From assembly GCA_950295325.1 (NCBI GenBank), contig OX485805.1:10478501-10542500 (forward strand): a stretch of 64,000 bases of DNA. The letters are read 5' to 3'. Below, one piece after another: positions 33,930 through 45,700 of the stretch. Source of the stretch: Polytrichum commune. Its lineage: Eukaryota; Streptophyta; Polytrichopsida; Polytrichales; Polytrichaceae. A program made the translations under genes and the position numbers. Under the pieces are notes generated by a model, which searched no databases, had not been told where the DNA came from, and was given only the letters and a program-made list of their open reading frames with translations. Within the stretch, counting starts at the first letter, position 1; every line of letters starts with the position of its first letter.

Positions 33930-35240
33930 GAAGACGAACGTGCGTTCGACAACATCCCCATGACATACAAATCCTACACGGGACTCAGACGTCCCTGCAC
34001 AACGGAACCCCATTCCGATATATATTACCCATGAAGGGCTTTGGGTGGAGTCGCAAATAAAACATTGGAAGGATTTTCCACCACCAAGGGACAACACAAG
34101 CACATATATTCACGAACGCGAGGACGAAAACATCAACCCAATATACAATAAAATCTAAATGGGACATATTATAAGAGCACCAAAAATATACTTGCCACTT
34201 TATTCACATGCAGTAAGCATCATATTTGAGAGGCGTGTATTTGATGGGCGAGAGTTTACGAACGATCGTTCGTTAGCTACAGCCGAAATGGAGGGCTTAT
34301 GTACACGAACGATCGTTCGTAAGTTCCAGCCGAAACATAGGGGCGGATGCATACGACCGATCATATGTATGTTACAGCCGTGACAGTGTTAGGCAAAAAT
34401 GATTGGACACGTCCGAATAGAGATATCTATAGCCACGTTACAAGGATACATGAAATTCAATATCCAGTGGAAAATGACAATCGACATCTATCACTAAAAT
34501 CGTGATTGAACAGATACGAACGAGCGTTCGTATCTATCATTAACACGGTGTAGTCCTCTACACATGCTTGCGTCGACAGGTCTGTTGGTGGATGCGTGGA
34601 CGGTGGACAGGTGGTATTTACGAACGTGCGTTCGTAAAATTCAAAAACATAATTCTCCGTGGACATAAATGGTAGTGCCAAATACGAACGAGCGTTCGTA
34701 TCTATCCTAAACATGGTGTAGTCCTCCACACATGCTTGCGTTAACAGTTCTGTTGGTGGATGCATGGACGGTGGACAGGTGGTATTTACGAACGTGCGTT
34801 CGTAAAATTGGAAAACATAATTATCTGTGGACATAAATGGTAGTGAGAAATACGAACGAGCGTTCGTATTTAACTTCCATATTGTTAACGTGGCCAATGC
34901 ACAGAAGTGTATAAATTAAGGAATGTTTATGAATTCTTGAAAAATAATCCCAGGTGATATTTACGAACGCACGTTCGTAAATATCCCATTATCAGATGTT
35001 CCGTTGGAGAAAACGGTTACACGGGAACTCATGCGCGTCTGGGTCTTGAAGGCAGATATACGAACGTACGTTCGTATGTAATCGACACAATTTTCGTGCC
35101 TAGTTCTGTCTATAAGTAACTCAATGTCGACTACGGTTGTGAACAACTTACGAACGCACGTTCGTAAACAATTCACATCATCTCTATGTACCTCTTCTGC
35201 ATGTGCTACTAATTCACGTTTACGAACGTGCGTTCGTAAA
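33930..35240. repeat. Left palindrome field, unit copy 2
   Basis: Palindromes ACGAACGNNCGTTCGT occur near 33935, 34257, 34304, 34516, 34618, 34684, 34788, 34852, 34962, 35058, 35150 and 35219. From 34514 to 34860 they sit in a 168-bp tandem unit repeated twice and starting a third time. Each unit carries one palindrome with TATACG-type flanks (centre AG) and one with TTTACG-type flanks (centre TG), separated by GTAGTCCTCYACACATGC and GGACGGTGGACAGGTGGTA. The last copy at 35219 abuts the spacer, as at 7178 in copy 1. Confidence 0.85.
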
Positions 35241-35617
35241 CGTCCGGTATTTGCGGCGGTATATACGGGTATGTGCAGTCTGTAGTGGACCTAGGAGGTG
35301 TGGGGTTGGCGCACAAGAAAATGGTTTGAGCGCGTTCCAGTCAGGTCTGTGGAGCGCACACTTGGATGTGCCGCAGAAAAGAGCTCTTCTGTGGGGGGAA
35401 GAGCTTTAAGTACCTTTCCCCCGATGGTTCAAAATCCCTTGGATGCTATTTGAAAAACGGATTCCCACCGCCTACTTTGACCTAACAATATGCCATTTCA
35501 TCCATGCGCAATATATAAATAGCATTATGTATGGAACATGTGTTGCGTGCACGCAACATATTGTAAATCTATAAATCCGTCGCACACCTTAGTTGTTACC
35601 AAGGTCGTACGAAAAAT

Positions 35618-35940
35618 ATGTCTATATGTCTATATGTATATATATATATGTATATATATGTATATATGTATATATGTATATATATGTATATATGTATATA
35701 TATGTATATATATGTATATATGTATATATGTATATATATGTATATATGTATATATATGTATATATGTATATATATGTATATATGTATATATGTATATATA
35801 TGTATATATGTATATATATGTATATATGTATATATATGTATATATGTGTATATATGTATATATGTATATATATGTATATATATGTGTATATATGTATATA
35901 TGTATATATATGTATATATGTATATATATATATGTATATT
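35618..35940. repeat. (TATATG)n microsatellite
   Basis: About 320 bp of TATATG/TATATATG units. The corresponding site in spacer copy 1 (near 7570) has no such tract, so it expanded after the copies separated. Open frames through it (CIYMYIYV repeats) are artefacts. Confidence 0.95.
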
Positions 35941-36837
35941 TTACTATTTTACTATTTTACTATTTTATATATGGGTTATTATATTATATATATATGGGTT
36001 GATGGGTTAACATTGAGTATTAAATTATTTGCGACTAAGGTGTGAAGTCCAAGTGAATTGATGAAGGTCTAAGTGATATATATATTCACACACACAATGA
36101 GGTAAGAGTGGCTAAGAACATATTGTGGAATCCCCTAAAATTGTAGATATCATATGATTCACATAAAAAAAATGCTTGTAATATGGTCACCAAGTGCATG
36201 AATACCAATAAAAAATCGCTTAATCCATAGTGGCTTGTGCTAGGTAGATTGAGGACATTTGGAACTAGAGGCTCACCAAACATCGCCCCATATTAATATG
36301 ACTCATTGTTGCAATTCATCATTGGTGAAAATTAAAGTTTAATGCACTAGTATTCGATCATTAGTTCAAGTTGACACCTAATTAAATGACTTGACGTCCT
36401 ATTGGAAATTCACTTTAGGTCCACCATGGTGTGGAAATAGATAACTAATTTGGAATGGTGCATACAATAGTATGCACTTACAATTATATATTTGTATTAT
36501 TTGCAACAAGAAGTATGTGCATGACCATAGCTTAAACTGTTGATTTAAGTTGAAGTCTTAAACCATTCATGTTATAATAAGACTAAGTGTGTATTTTGTG
36601 ATCAAATTGCATTCAAAACTATTAAGGTGAAAGGGCTAGCATTTCAAAATTCATTCTTCACCCCCTAAACCAATGTTTTATATCAAAATGACAATTATTG
36701 GCATGAGTCTAGATTATTATAGTTGCTATGACCCAAATAAGGCAAGTTCCAATCGAACCAACATTCGTAGACCATTTTGACATGATGCGCATAGACCACA
36801 ACATGGCCATATATAAGAAAGGTTGGTAAGATAAAAA

Positions 36838-36885
36838 GATGTAGGGTTTAGGGTTTAGGGTTTGGGGTTAGGGTATAGAGTTTGT
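36838..36885 (+). repeat. Degenerate telomere-type tract in spacer copy 2
   Basis: GTAGGGTTTAGGGTTTAGGG followed by TTTGGGGTTAGGG. It is at the same relative position as 8410-8452 in spacer copy 1. Confidence 0.75.
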
Positions 36886-37629
36886 GAAAGTTGTCTATGT
36901 GGTTTGCGGGCTTAGGGTTTAGATCGTTACTTCAATGCATTATATACACAAACAATATCGACTCCTAAATAATCCATATCGCACTAACTTAATTTATGGG
37001 AAGCTCATACTATCAATTATTGATACTACTAGCAAAACATGCGACCACATGGCTATAATACACTACACTAAATATGATATTTAGTGTTTGATTGTATAAT
37101 ATAGTGTTGTTACACTATCATGGTCAACACTAAATTTCAATTCTTTGATAATTAGTGTTGGACATATTAAATGGGCCACCACATTTCCTACTACCATGTC
37201 CTTTATGCTTTTATCATTGTTAATTGTTTTTTTCATATTAATTTCCTTACACAAAATTTGTGCATGCGACATCCACATATTACCATTATAGTTGAAATTA
37301 AGTGTTTGAGTTCACAATGAATAGTAGTTACTTTCATAGGGTTAGTGATATTTAGTGTACTATGCGTTTGTATTTAGAGTATCTAACACTAAATATCATA
37401 TTAAGGGTGGTTCAAGCTAACACCTCATTAAATTAATGACATCGTATTGAAAATTGAATTTTCATCCACCTCTTGTGGAGAATCAGATAGCCCCTCTCCA
37501 CAATTCAAATTGAGTCATTTATATATGTTTACAAGGAATCCATATGTCGAGGTACTAAGGGGATACGGAAAGTTAAATTTATGTCCCTAAACTAAGCTCC
37601 TCCCATCTCCTATTTCATTTTTCCTGAAC

Positions 37630-37900
37630 CCTCATCCCTCCATGTCCCCATGGTATCCCCTCATCCCCATCCCCTCCCCCCCATCCCCCCCATCCCCCCC
37701 ATCCCCCCCATCCCCCCCATCCCCCCCATCCCATCCCATCCCCATTCCCTCCCCATTCCCTCCATCCCCATCCCCATCCCCCATCCCAGCCCTAGCCAGT
37801 GGCCACTAGCCACGTGGCTGCCGCTTGGAAACCCTAGCGGCGCCGACTACCTCCCCGCGCCCCTCTCTCTCCTCCTCATTTGTCATTTGGAGCAGAGGGG
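37630..37900 (+). promoter_or_regulatory. Promoter-like block, copy 2: C-rich tract, G-box, telo-box
   Basis: CCATCCCC repeats (37640-37790) are followed by G-box CACGTG (37811-37816), telo-box AAACCCTA (37829-37836), GCGGCG, CTACCTCCCCGCGCCCC and TTTGTCATTTGGAGCA. About 500 bp downstream is a good 5' splice site, CAAT|GTGAGTATAGG at 38395. This could belong to an untranslated first exon of the gene whose coding exon starts after an acceptor at 51694. The conservation is direct; the promoter role is inference. Confidence 0.45.
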
Positions 37901-37999
37901 GAGAGGAGCTCTTAGGTGCGGCGAAGCCCTGCCAATTTTAGAGCGTCATTGTGTATGTTGTTTTGTTGTGTTGTCAGAACCTTGAGAATAGGAAAGCTT

Positions 38000-38205
38000 G
38001 AGAGTAGGAAAGCTTGAGAGGTTGAGAGTTATAGAAAGCTTGAGAGGTTTAGAGTTTTAGAAAGCTTGAGAGCTTGAGTTTTAGAAAGATTGAGAAGTGG
38101 AGAGTTTTAGAAAGGTTGAGAGCTTGAGAGTTTCAGAAAGGTTGAGAGCTTGAGAGTAGGAAAGCTTGAGAGCTTGAGAGTTTCAGAAAGCTTGAGATTT
38201 CTGAA
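38000..38205 (+). repeat. GAGAGCTTGAGAG-type short tandem repeats
   Basis: Imperfect 20-35 bp units built from GAAAGCTTGAGAG and GAGTTTTAGAAAG. A shorter version is at 9545-9590 in spacer copy 1. Confidence 0.7.
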
Positions 38206-38724
38206 GGTTGTGAGTTGTGTACATCAGGGTTTGTGTAGGATTTGCATAAAAGTTGTGAAGGCTTAAGAGTGTGACCAAGTGAAATTGCAATTGAAAGCGA
38301 ATTCAACGCTTTTGAAAGACAATTTGGTGTGCATTTGTGAGGATTTCTGGATTTCTCAGTAGGAGGCAGGAGGTTTTCTGTGCAACAATTCAATGTGAGT
38401 ATAGGTTTCCTTTACAAATCAGTCCTTCACAATCTGAAATTGTTGTTTGATGAATTCCTTGCGATTTGTTTTCTGCATTATGAGGTATGGCATGTTTTGT
38501 ATGAAATAACACTTTCCTCTTCATTCTGAACTATCAATCACTTATTCGCAATTTTGTTCTGATCCCATTTTTCACTTGTGTTTCATCAATCTGATCACGA
38601 GTTGCAGGATCATGAACAATGCCAGATCGCAACATTCATAACAACATATATACGTATATATACGTATATATATATGTATATGTACGGATATATGTATATA
38701 AATAAATATACCATTTCCTAATCC

Positions 38725-38938
38725 CAGATGACCACATTTACGAACGTTCGTTCGTAAATGTGGCGTGAAAACATGCCTTACCCCACAAACATATACGAAC
38801 GTGCGTTCGTAAATACGCACCTCACCCTCCATTTTTACGAACGCACGTTCGTATATTCGTCTATACCCTGTACATCCTCAAATCCTCAAATCCAAATGAA
38901 ACATACAAAAATACGAACGAACGTTCGTAATCACAAAC
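38725..38938. repeat. Right palindrome field, unit copy 2 (cut by LTR insertion)
   Basis: Four palindromes (near 38738, 38796, 38836 and 38911) occur before an LTR starts at 38939. A further copy is at 51645-51662, just after the retrotransposon complex, so the field was probably split by the insertions. Confidence 0.75.
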
Positions 38939-39667
38939 TGTCGCGCACCTCTCCATGAGGAGTGCCCGAAACACCATGGGCACAAGGGGGACCCCGGAGT
39001 GACACCCGGGACTTGTGGCGCCGTTGGTGAGAGGGCCCAAGTGATCCTAGTGTGGGTGAGGGCCCCGGGCGTTGGGAACGCCTCCCACCCACAAAGACTA
39101 GGAGGCATGAGGGTGAGGCCATGAGCTATGCGTAGCTCATGGCGTGGTGATTCTAGAATGCTCAAGATCACCTCAATCGGAGGTGTGAGCTACGAGTTAT
39201 GGCCATTTGAGTGGGGTGCTGTCCCGGGACAGCGCCCTGGTACAGCAGTGCCTGGGAGTGATTCCCGGGACTGCCAAGGTTCAAACAGGCATAACTTCCT
39301 CAAGACTTGCCCCAATGGGGCAAGTGAGGAGTCCATCGGCATCTACGTGAAGCGTAGATGAGGATGGAGTGGTCAAGTGTTAGCATTTGACATCATACAA
39401 GGAAGTTATGATGGTCTGAAGCTGCTGGTGGGGGTTGTAGGCCCAGCAGCTAAGGGAAAATGTCCACTTGGCCCCAACTCTTGGTAGAGAGACAAGAGGT
39501 TGGTTGGCGGTGGGGTAGGGGCTCCGTGTAGAGTCCTAGAGGCTTATATGGGTGAGGTGGTGTGGCCTCACCCACCCGAGGCCGAACGGCACGGCCTCCA
39601 TGGGCTTTGGCCCATTGCGAGGCCATAGTTGCCTAGAATGGTTCGGGTTGTTGTAGTGTTGCTCCGG
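38939..39667 (+). mobile_element. Family-1 LTR, 5' part (about positions 1-730 of 974)
   Basis: It starts TGTCGCGCACCTCTCC as the intact LTR at 52588 does, and follows it closely up to GTTGCTCCGG, where the family-2 retrotransposon begins. The left flank is CAAAC inside the palindrome field. It lacks the last ~240 bp of the LTR. Confidence 0.85.
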
Positions 39668-41831
39668 TGTGAGCCCAAAAGGGTGCCCACATTTAGTCTT
39701 AGACCCTTGAAACGTTAGTTGATGCACTTTGAAGTAGCATGTTACTTCACAAAAATATAAAAAGAGTGAAATGTTAGTCTTAGAAGTACCATGTTGTAAG
39801 AGGCTAGGATGTGAGTTGTTATTGTGTTTTTACCTTCGGAAGGATTTGAGTGAATGAGGATAGGTAAGGAGAACTTGGATTGAGTAGTTAGTGAGTAGGC
39901 TAGTACAAATGGATGGAGACAACCAAAGTGACTCAAGAGGCAAGTGCATTCGAATTGGGATGAATGGAGGATCACATGGAGCGCACAAGTGGACCACCTC
40001 ATCATGGCCACTTAATGGGGAAGGCCCAAGGAAGAATGCAAGGTGGAGGATAAGCAAATTCTCAAAGCACCAATCAAATCACGAGTTAAGCATCGTGGTT
40101 TGAATTAAGTGGTGAGCGACGATTTGGGAAAATAAGGGGAGAAAGTTATGGCGGCGGAAAGCGAAGGAGGCTAAGTTTGGGTTGAAGCATCCCAAGTTTG
40201 GTAAAGTGTGGTAGGTAGAAAGCCAAGGCTAGTTAAATGTTCGAATTAGGATCCTTGTTGATCATTTGAGGGAGGAAGGCTTAGAAGATAGGATTGGCGC
40301 CTACTAAGTAGGAGGAAATCTCAAGGGCTTATCGTGAGCCTTGAGGGTGCTCACCCCCTCAAGCTTACTATATAATCCCTCATTATTCCCTCACTCATCC
40401 TCTCTTTCCTTTGTGCTCCAAGGCACCCCACGAGTTATAAGTGTGGGTGTGGGAAGCCATATTGGAGCACATGTGTGTGCTTAGTTTTTAGTTTGAGAGC
40501 CAAGGCTTGTTAGCCTTGAAGAGGGCTTGACCTCTTGGTAGAATTAGTGTTGACGTGAAGGATTTTAAAGTTAATTCATGATTCCAATTTGTGGTACTTA
40601 AAGTTCATGTTTTGAATACACGTGGTTGCAAGTTCCATGTTTAAGAGTTGAGCACTTGATGTTGTGATGAGTGCAAAAATATACTTGTGTGGATTAGTTA
40701 GTCTTAGTGAAGTTAGGAAATTCTCTCTCCCCCTCTCCTCTCTAGGATTTTAGGATTTTAAGATTAGAGAAGAATTGTGTGATTAGAAAGGGGTTGTTAG
40801 TAGAATTAGGGAAATTAGGTAGGAAGATTAGTTAAGGGCTTGAATAATTAGTGAGGTAGTTGGGTATTACAACTACAAAGTTGTGGGTTCATGAAGGAGC
40901 TGGGTTTATGAAGGAGCTGGGTTTGTTTAGTTAGAAAGTAAAGAGCTGGGTTTATGAAGGACCTGGGTTTGTTTAGTTAGAAGCTAAGGAGCTGGGTTCA
41001 TGAAGGAGCTGGGTTTATGAAGGAGCTGGGTTTGTTTAGTTAGAAGCTAAGAAGCTGGGTTTATGAAGGAGCTGGGTTTATGAAGGAGCTAGGTTTATGT
41101 AATTAGAAAGTAAAGAGATGGGTTCATGAAGGAGCTTAGTAGATAGCCTACCTAATTAGCTCATAGACAAGTAGTTAGTTACATTATGCTAGTTAGTGTT
41201 ATGTGTGGCTTTCACAAGTAAATGTATTTGAGATTGACTATAGAGAATAGTGTTTTTTTAACACTTGCATCCTCTCTTTAAAAATAAACCACGTGCACAA
41301 ATTAATGGAGAATGTGGAGCACTCTCGCGATGGCAAGACAAAGGAAGCAAAGACCAAAGGTGCGAGGGAGAGATTGACATAAGTCACATAAGTATTTCTT
41401 AATACTTAAAGGCTTATGTACGGTATGGAGACACCAAGTGAGACCTCTTATAGTAGCGATACGGAATACACAAGTGATAGTTCAAGTGGTAGTATAGAGT
41501 CAACGGCACGGACTCCATTTAGGAGAGGGATATCCTTAAGGGCTTGTGTAGCTAAAGCGGCCGGATGGACGTTAGAAGCAAACAAAGACAAAATAGCACC
41601 CGAGCATAAGGAGGTTAAAATAACATAGTTAACTTGTGCATTCTCCACATACGTATTGAAATCGTACATTGAGTTGTTAAAAGTGAAATTCCAGTTAAAT
41701 CCAAGACCACTTGAAGGGTGAACCTTGCACTATGGACTCATCCAAGTCCAAATCCAATACCGCGGAGGAATGTGAGCCCAAACCCACTACTCGGACTACG
41801 GACGCTTAAGGGTGGGGGGTTTGGCCTCACA
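39668..41831 (+). repeat. 5' LTR of the family-2 element (2164 bp)
   Basis: It starts TGTGAGCCC and ends GGCCTCACA, so the LTR has a TGTGAG/CTCACA inverted repeat at its ends. From 40890 to 41150 there are short tandem units of GAAGGAGCTGGGTTTATG with TTTGTTTAGTTAGAAG linkers. A 70-codon frame (41416-41628) lies in the part missing from the 3' LTR. The 5-bp left flank is TCCGG. Confidence 0.85.
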
Positions 41832-41835
41832 TAAT

Positions 41836-41854
41836 TGGTGCATCCGCCGGGAGC
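41836..41854 (+). promoter_or_regulatory. Probable primer binding site of the family-2 element
   Basis: TGGTGCATCCGCCGGGAGC lies 4 bases after the LTR end. It resembles the TGGCGCCGTTGCCGGGG primer sites of many plant gypsy elements but with several differences. The priming tRNA is not certain. Confidence 0.4.
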
Positions 41855-42740
41855 GAAGCGGAAGGTAGTTACAAGACTTGGAGGCGACTAGGAGACTTGG
41901 AGGCAACTAGGAAAAATTGGAGACACAAACTTGAGAGAAGGGAAGGAGCACCCGAAACTCGGTAAGTATTCTCTCTTTGGGTTACATTTGAATTCATTGT
42001 ATTTCAACTATTCCTTGGAATGAATTGCATTGTCAATTACGCAAATTCATTTTTGAGGAAGGAGCGCGGCGAAGGTACGTCCTCAACCTTTTTGGGGATT
42101 TGCTAAGAACTTTAAAGGAACCTATAACCGAGTAGCTCATTAAAACATTAGAGGGTAAATTCACCTTAGGACATTGAACTTTGACACTCACCTCGGGGTG
42201 AGTCTCAAAGTTTTGGGAGTTGTCATTTCATGCTCTAGATTAAATTAATATTTCACAAAGTTTATGGTGTTGTTACATTGAGTCACGATTGAGGGGAGTG
42301 CTAACTCACAGGGGGATGCGATTGCTCAAGGTATGTTTATTTCTTCAAAGTGAACTCATTAACTAATTAAGGAATGCCTTTTGTACTCGTGATTGTTGTT
42401 ATCCGTTGTAGAGGGTAATTCCCGAATTGTGGATGGTGTGAGAAGTTGAAGGGTGAAGCCTCGACTTTTAACATAATCTACTCGGAAGGTCACCCCCTCA
42501 CAATCGGTATTGTGGTGAGTGTTAATTTGCGGGAAGGTGCGGAGATGATGCTCCGACTTAACCAAAAAATTAACATGAACATGCCTATCCCCTATTGGGA
42601 TTCTTTCACCTAAGTGGGCTTGCAGGTTCTTTTCCTCACCTCCTAAAAAAATTATAACCACACCAAGACAAGTGAAAATATTAAGAGGGGAATTGCTAGG
42701 ATTATGTGTGGTCAAGTGAGGGTCGATCGATTCTTATGGA

Positions 42741-45700
42741 ATGCAAGGTAGGACTCGCTCACAAAAACCAAGTTTGATAGTAGGACTAGAGAAATCTACT
42801 CGAAAGAGGCGGTCCTCTAAAATCAGTGATAGATTAGAACAAGATAATGTTAGAATAGAGAGTTGTTTGAACGTCGAACCTAGGACTAGGTCAATTCTAG
42901 ACACCTTAGAACTTGGAGCTCAACTTGAAGAGGAGATCACTCCCTCCAAATTGAGTGGTGAAACTTCTTCGGAAAATTACACACTTAGAGAAGAATTCCC
43001 GGTAGAAGTTGATAGGGGATTGTTGAATAGTTCACCGGTCACCATGGCCGAGGAACGGGGGATGGATCCACCACCCATACCCCCAATTCCGCCCATACCT
43101 CCTATACCTCCAATAGACCCATTGGTTAGGCCAAGAGGCCTACCAATTGTGGTTCCACAAAATTTAGCGGCGATGGATATGCCATCTCATCTCCCTAAAT
43201 TTTATGGGACCAAGGATGAGGACCCCTCTCGGCACATGGAACGGTATATCGAACGGTTGGCTAGCTTCCTCATAACCGACCCGGGTTATTGGTTAGTGTG
43301 GTTTCCTACCACTCTAGAGGGGGAAGCCTATGAATGGTATCGGGATCATGCCGAGGGACATTTTAGGGGATGGGAACAATTACAAAGGGAGTTTCTTAAC
43401 GAATTTAGGCCGGAAGTGGGTCAAAGTACCGCATTAAGGGCATTGTCGTCATTGAAGCAAGGAAGGGAGGAAGAAATTTCGGCTTACATTAGGAGGTTTG
43501 ATTTAGTGTGCACTAGATTTGTGGGTACCATGCTCAACGACGACACGCTAAAGCAATTTTTCATTCAAGGGTTTTTTAAGTCCGGAACTATTAGGGGTGT
43601 TCTAGAAAGGAATCCCTTGACCTTGGCGGATGCCAAGCGTGCGGCTAGAGATATTGAAAACTTGGATAAAGATCACGAAAGGCTATGGAGAAGGGAGGAT
43701 GAATTGATCCCACAATTCATCCCCATACGCCCTAGGGTGGTAGCGGTAGAACCCGCTAAGTATGAGAACCAAATTCCATATGCCATTGTGGACACCGGTC
43801 CCCGACCTTTAGCGGTTAGGGAACCGGCACCTCTTTTGGCACTACCGGCCCCTAGAACGGATCCACACTTGGAGGAGGTTGAGAGAAGACTAGGTGCTAG
43901 CCAACTAGGATTCCAAGAGGCTATGATAAAACAAATGCAAAGCCTCACGGATCAAATGTCATTAATGATCCGGAGTCAACAACCGGGGCCTCCACCCCCG
44001 GTTGAGTCGGGTAGGCATTCTTCCGGATTATGGTGTGTCCAATGTGGCCAACCGGGCCACACGCGTCAATTTTGTAGAAGTGGACAAAACCGTGACCAAA
44101 GAGGAAACGGTAACCCACCTCAACAAAATCAACGAGGTCAAGCGCCACCTCACTATGGAAATGGAAGCAATAGAGGACCACAACCTAGAGGGCAAGGTGG
44201 CCAAAATTTAGAGAAGAAGGAATTTCATCCCTTTTGTGGAAGGTGGCACGCTCAAGGACAATGTTGGTCCGAAGGTCAAGAGTTTAATTGTAGCAATTGT
44301 GGAGGAAGTCATCCCTCGGATACGTGTCGCCAACCGGACAAAATAATTAATGTCCCTTACCCGGTGGCTAATCCACAACAACAAGCAAGGGATAATATGC
44401 GAGGTGCTAGGCCACAAGGAGTACCGGCCAATGAACTTAGGCCACCTAACTTATACTATGACCATAGTAATGCTAGGCAAACTTTTCATCCACCGGCGGG
44501 CTTGCAAACTACAACCGGTTACATTCCAATACAAAATAGACAAGGAGTTCCACCTAATGGTAGTAACGGGAGACAAGCGCCTCCAACGGATCCGGGACCA
44601 TCTAACTCCCAAGATGTTAGGTTCATGGATGGAGTGTTGGAGGCCACATGTGATGACATGCTTCCTCTCCCAACGAGAATTGGAGAGGAGCAAAGTCAAT
44701 GGCCTCCTCACACCAATGCTATTACATATGAGTTAGTGAAGGGTAAGGGTGTGGTTGAAGAAGCACCTGCACTAGCGGTAACTACTAGGGCTAGGAGAGG
44801 GGATGCCCCGTTGGAGGTAGGAATAGGAGAGCAAGGAAATTACTCTTCGGATGAAGAGATTAATCTCTCCGAGTTGGATAGGGTAGCTAGAAGAGCTACT
44901 AAGGATGTGGAGAGGGAAAATATAATTTTACAAGATAGGGAGAGGACTAATGCGGTACATGACTTGGATAATAGCGATGTGGGTGAATGGGAAGGACCGG
45001 GGGTTCCCGTAGACGAATTCGACGTAGTGGGTAATTCTAAGGTGGAAAGATCTACCGGGTACGACTTGTGGGCGGACCTTAGTACACTCAAGGCGGATAT
45101 TACTTTCGGCCAACTATTGGAAATTTCACCCACGGCAAGGAAAACATTAAAGGAGGGAATGCCGGTACACAAGAGGATGAGGAAGGTGAAAGCTAAAATA
45201 GCCGCTAGGATCCAATCACAAGGTGGAAGAGACGTGAAAGCTATAGAAATAGAAGTTGTTATAGTAGATAAGGTGGTTCCTAATGTGCTAGTCGACGGAG
45301 GGAGTAGTCTAAATATACTACCGGAGGATACTATGAAAAAATTGGGACTTGGACTCACGGGGCCTTCACCTTTGGTCATAAATATGGCAAATCAAAGTTC
45401 GACTACGCCTTTGGGGATGATCAAGGATTGTAGAATGACTACGGGAGGTGAGGAGTACTTGGTCACCTTCCATGTCATTAAAATGCACTCCAACAAGGAC
45501 ACCTTCCCCATTTTGCTAGGTAGGCCTTGGTTGCGGATGGCGAATGCTATGGTCAATTGGGGTGGACCTAAACCATCCATCACTTATGGTCCGGAGGGTA
45601 ATAGGGTCATAGTGTCCATTGGTTCATTAGAAGGATGGATGGAGAAGGAGATGTATTTGCCATTGGAGAAGGAAATTGATGACTTAAACGAGAATGAGAT

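Larger units (their letters stand above)
35241..38730 (+). other. Central spacer of unit copy 2, colinear with 7204-10134
   Basis: No protein is recognised. The shared blocks listed for copy 1 appear in the same order here: GCGGCGGTATAT (35258), CCCTTGGATGCTATTT (35437), CACACCTTAG-TGTTACCAAGG (35583), ACAATGAGGTAAGAGTGG (36093), telomere-type tract (36840), C-rich tract (37640), CACGTG and AAACCCTAGCGGCG (37811-37843), TTTGTCATTTGGAGCA, and GAGAGCTTGAGAG repeats (38000-38200). Copy 2 is longer mostly because of a TATATG microsatellite. Confidence 0.7.

Noticed and set aside
35538-36045. Three overlapping long frames rich in CIYMYIYV
   Set aside because: They are translations of the TATATG microsatellite.
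37640-37985. 111-codon proline/isoleucine-rich frame
   Set aside because: It is a translation of the CCATCCCC low-complexity tract in the promoter-like block.
43673-45583. Minus-strand and alternate plus-strand frames inside the gag-pol region
   Set aside because: They are shadows of the uninterrupted 2079-codon frame.
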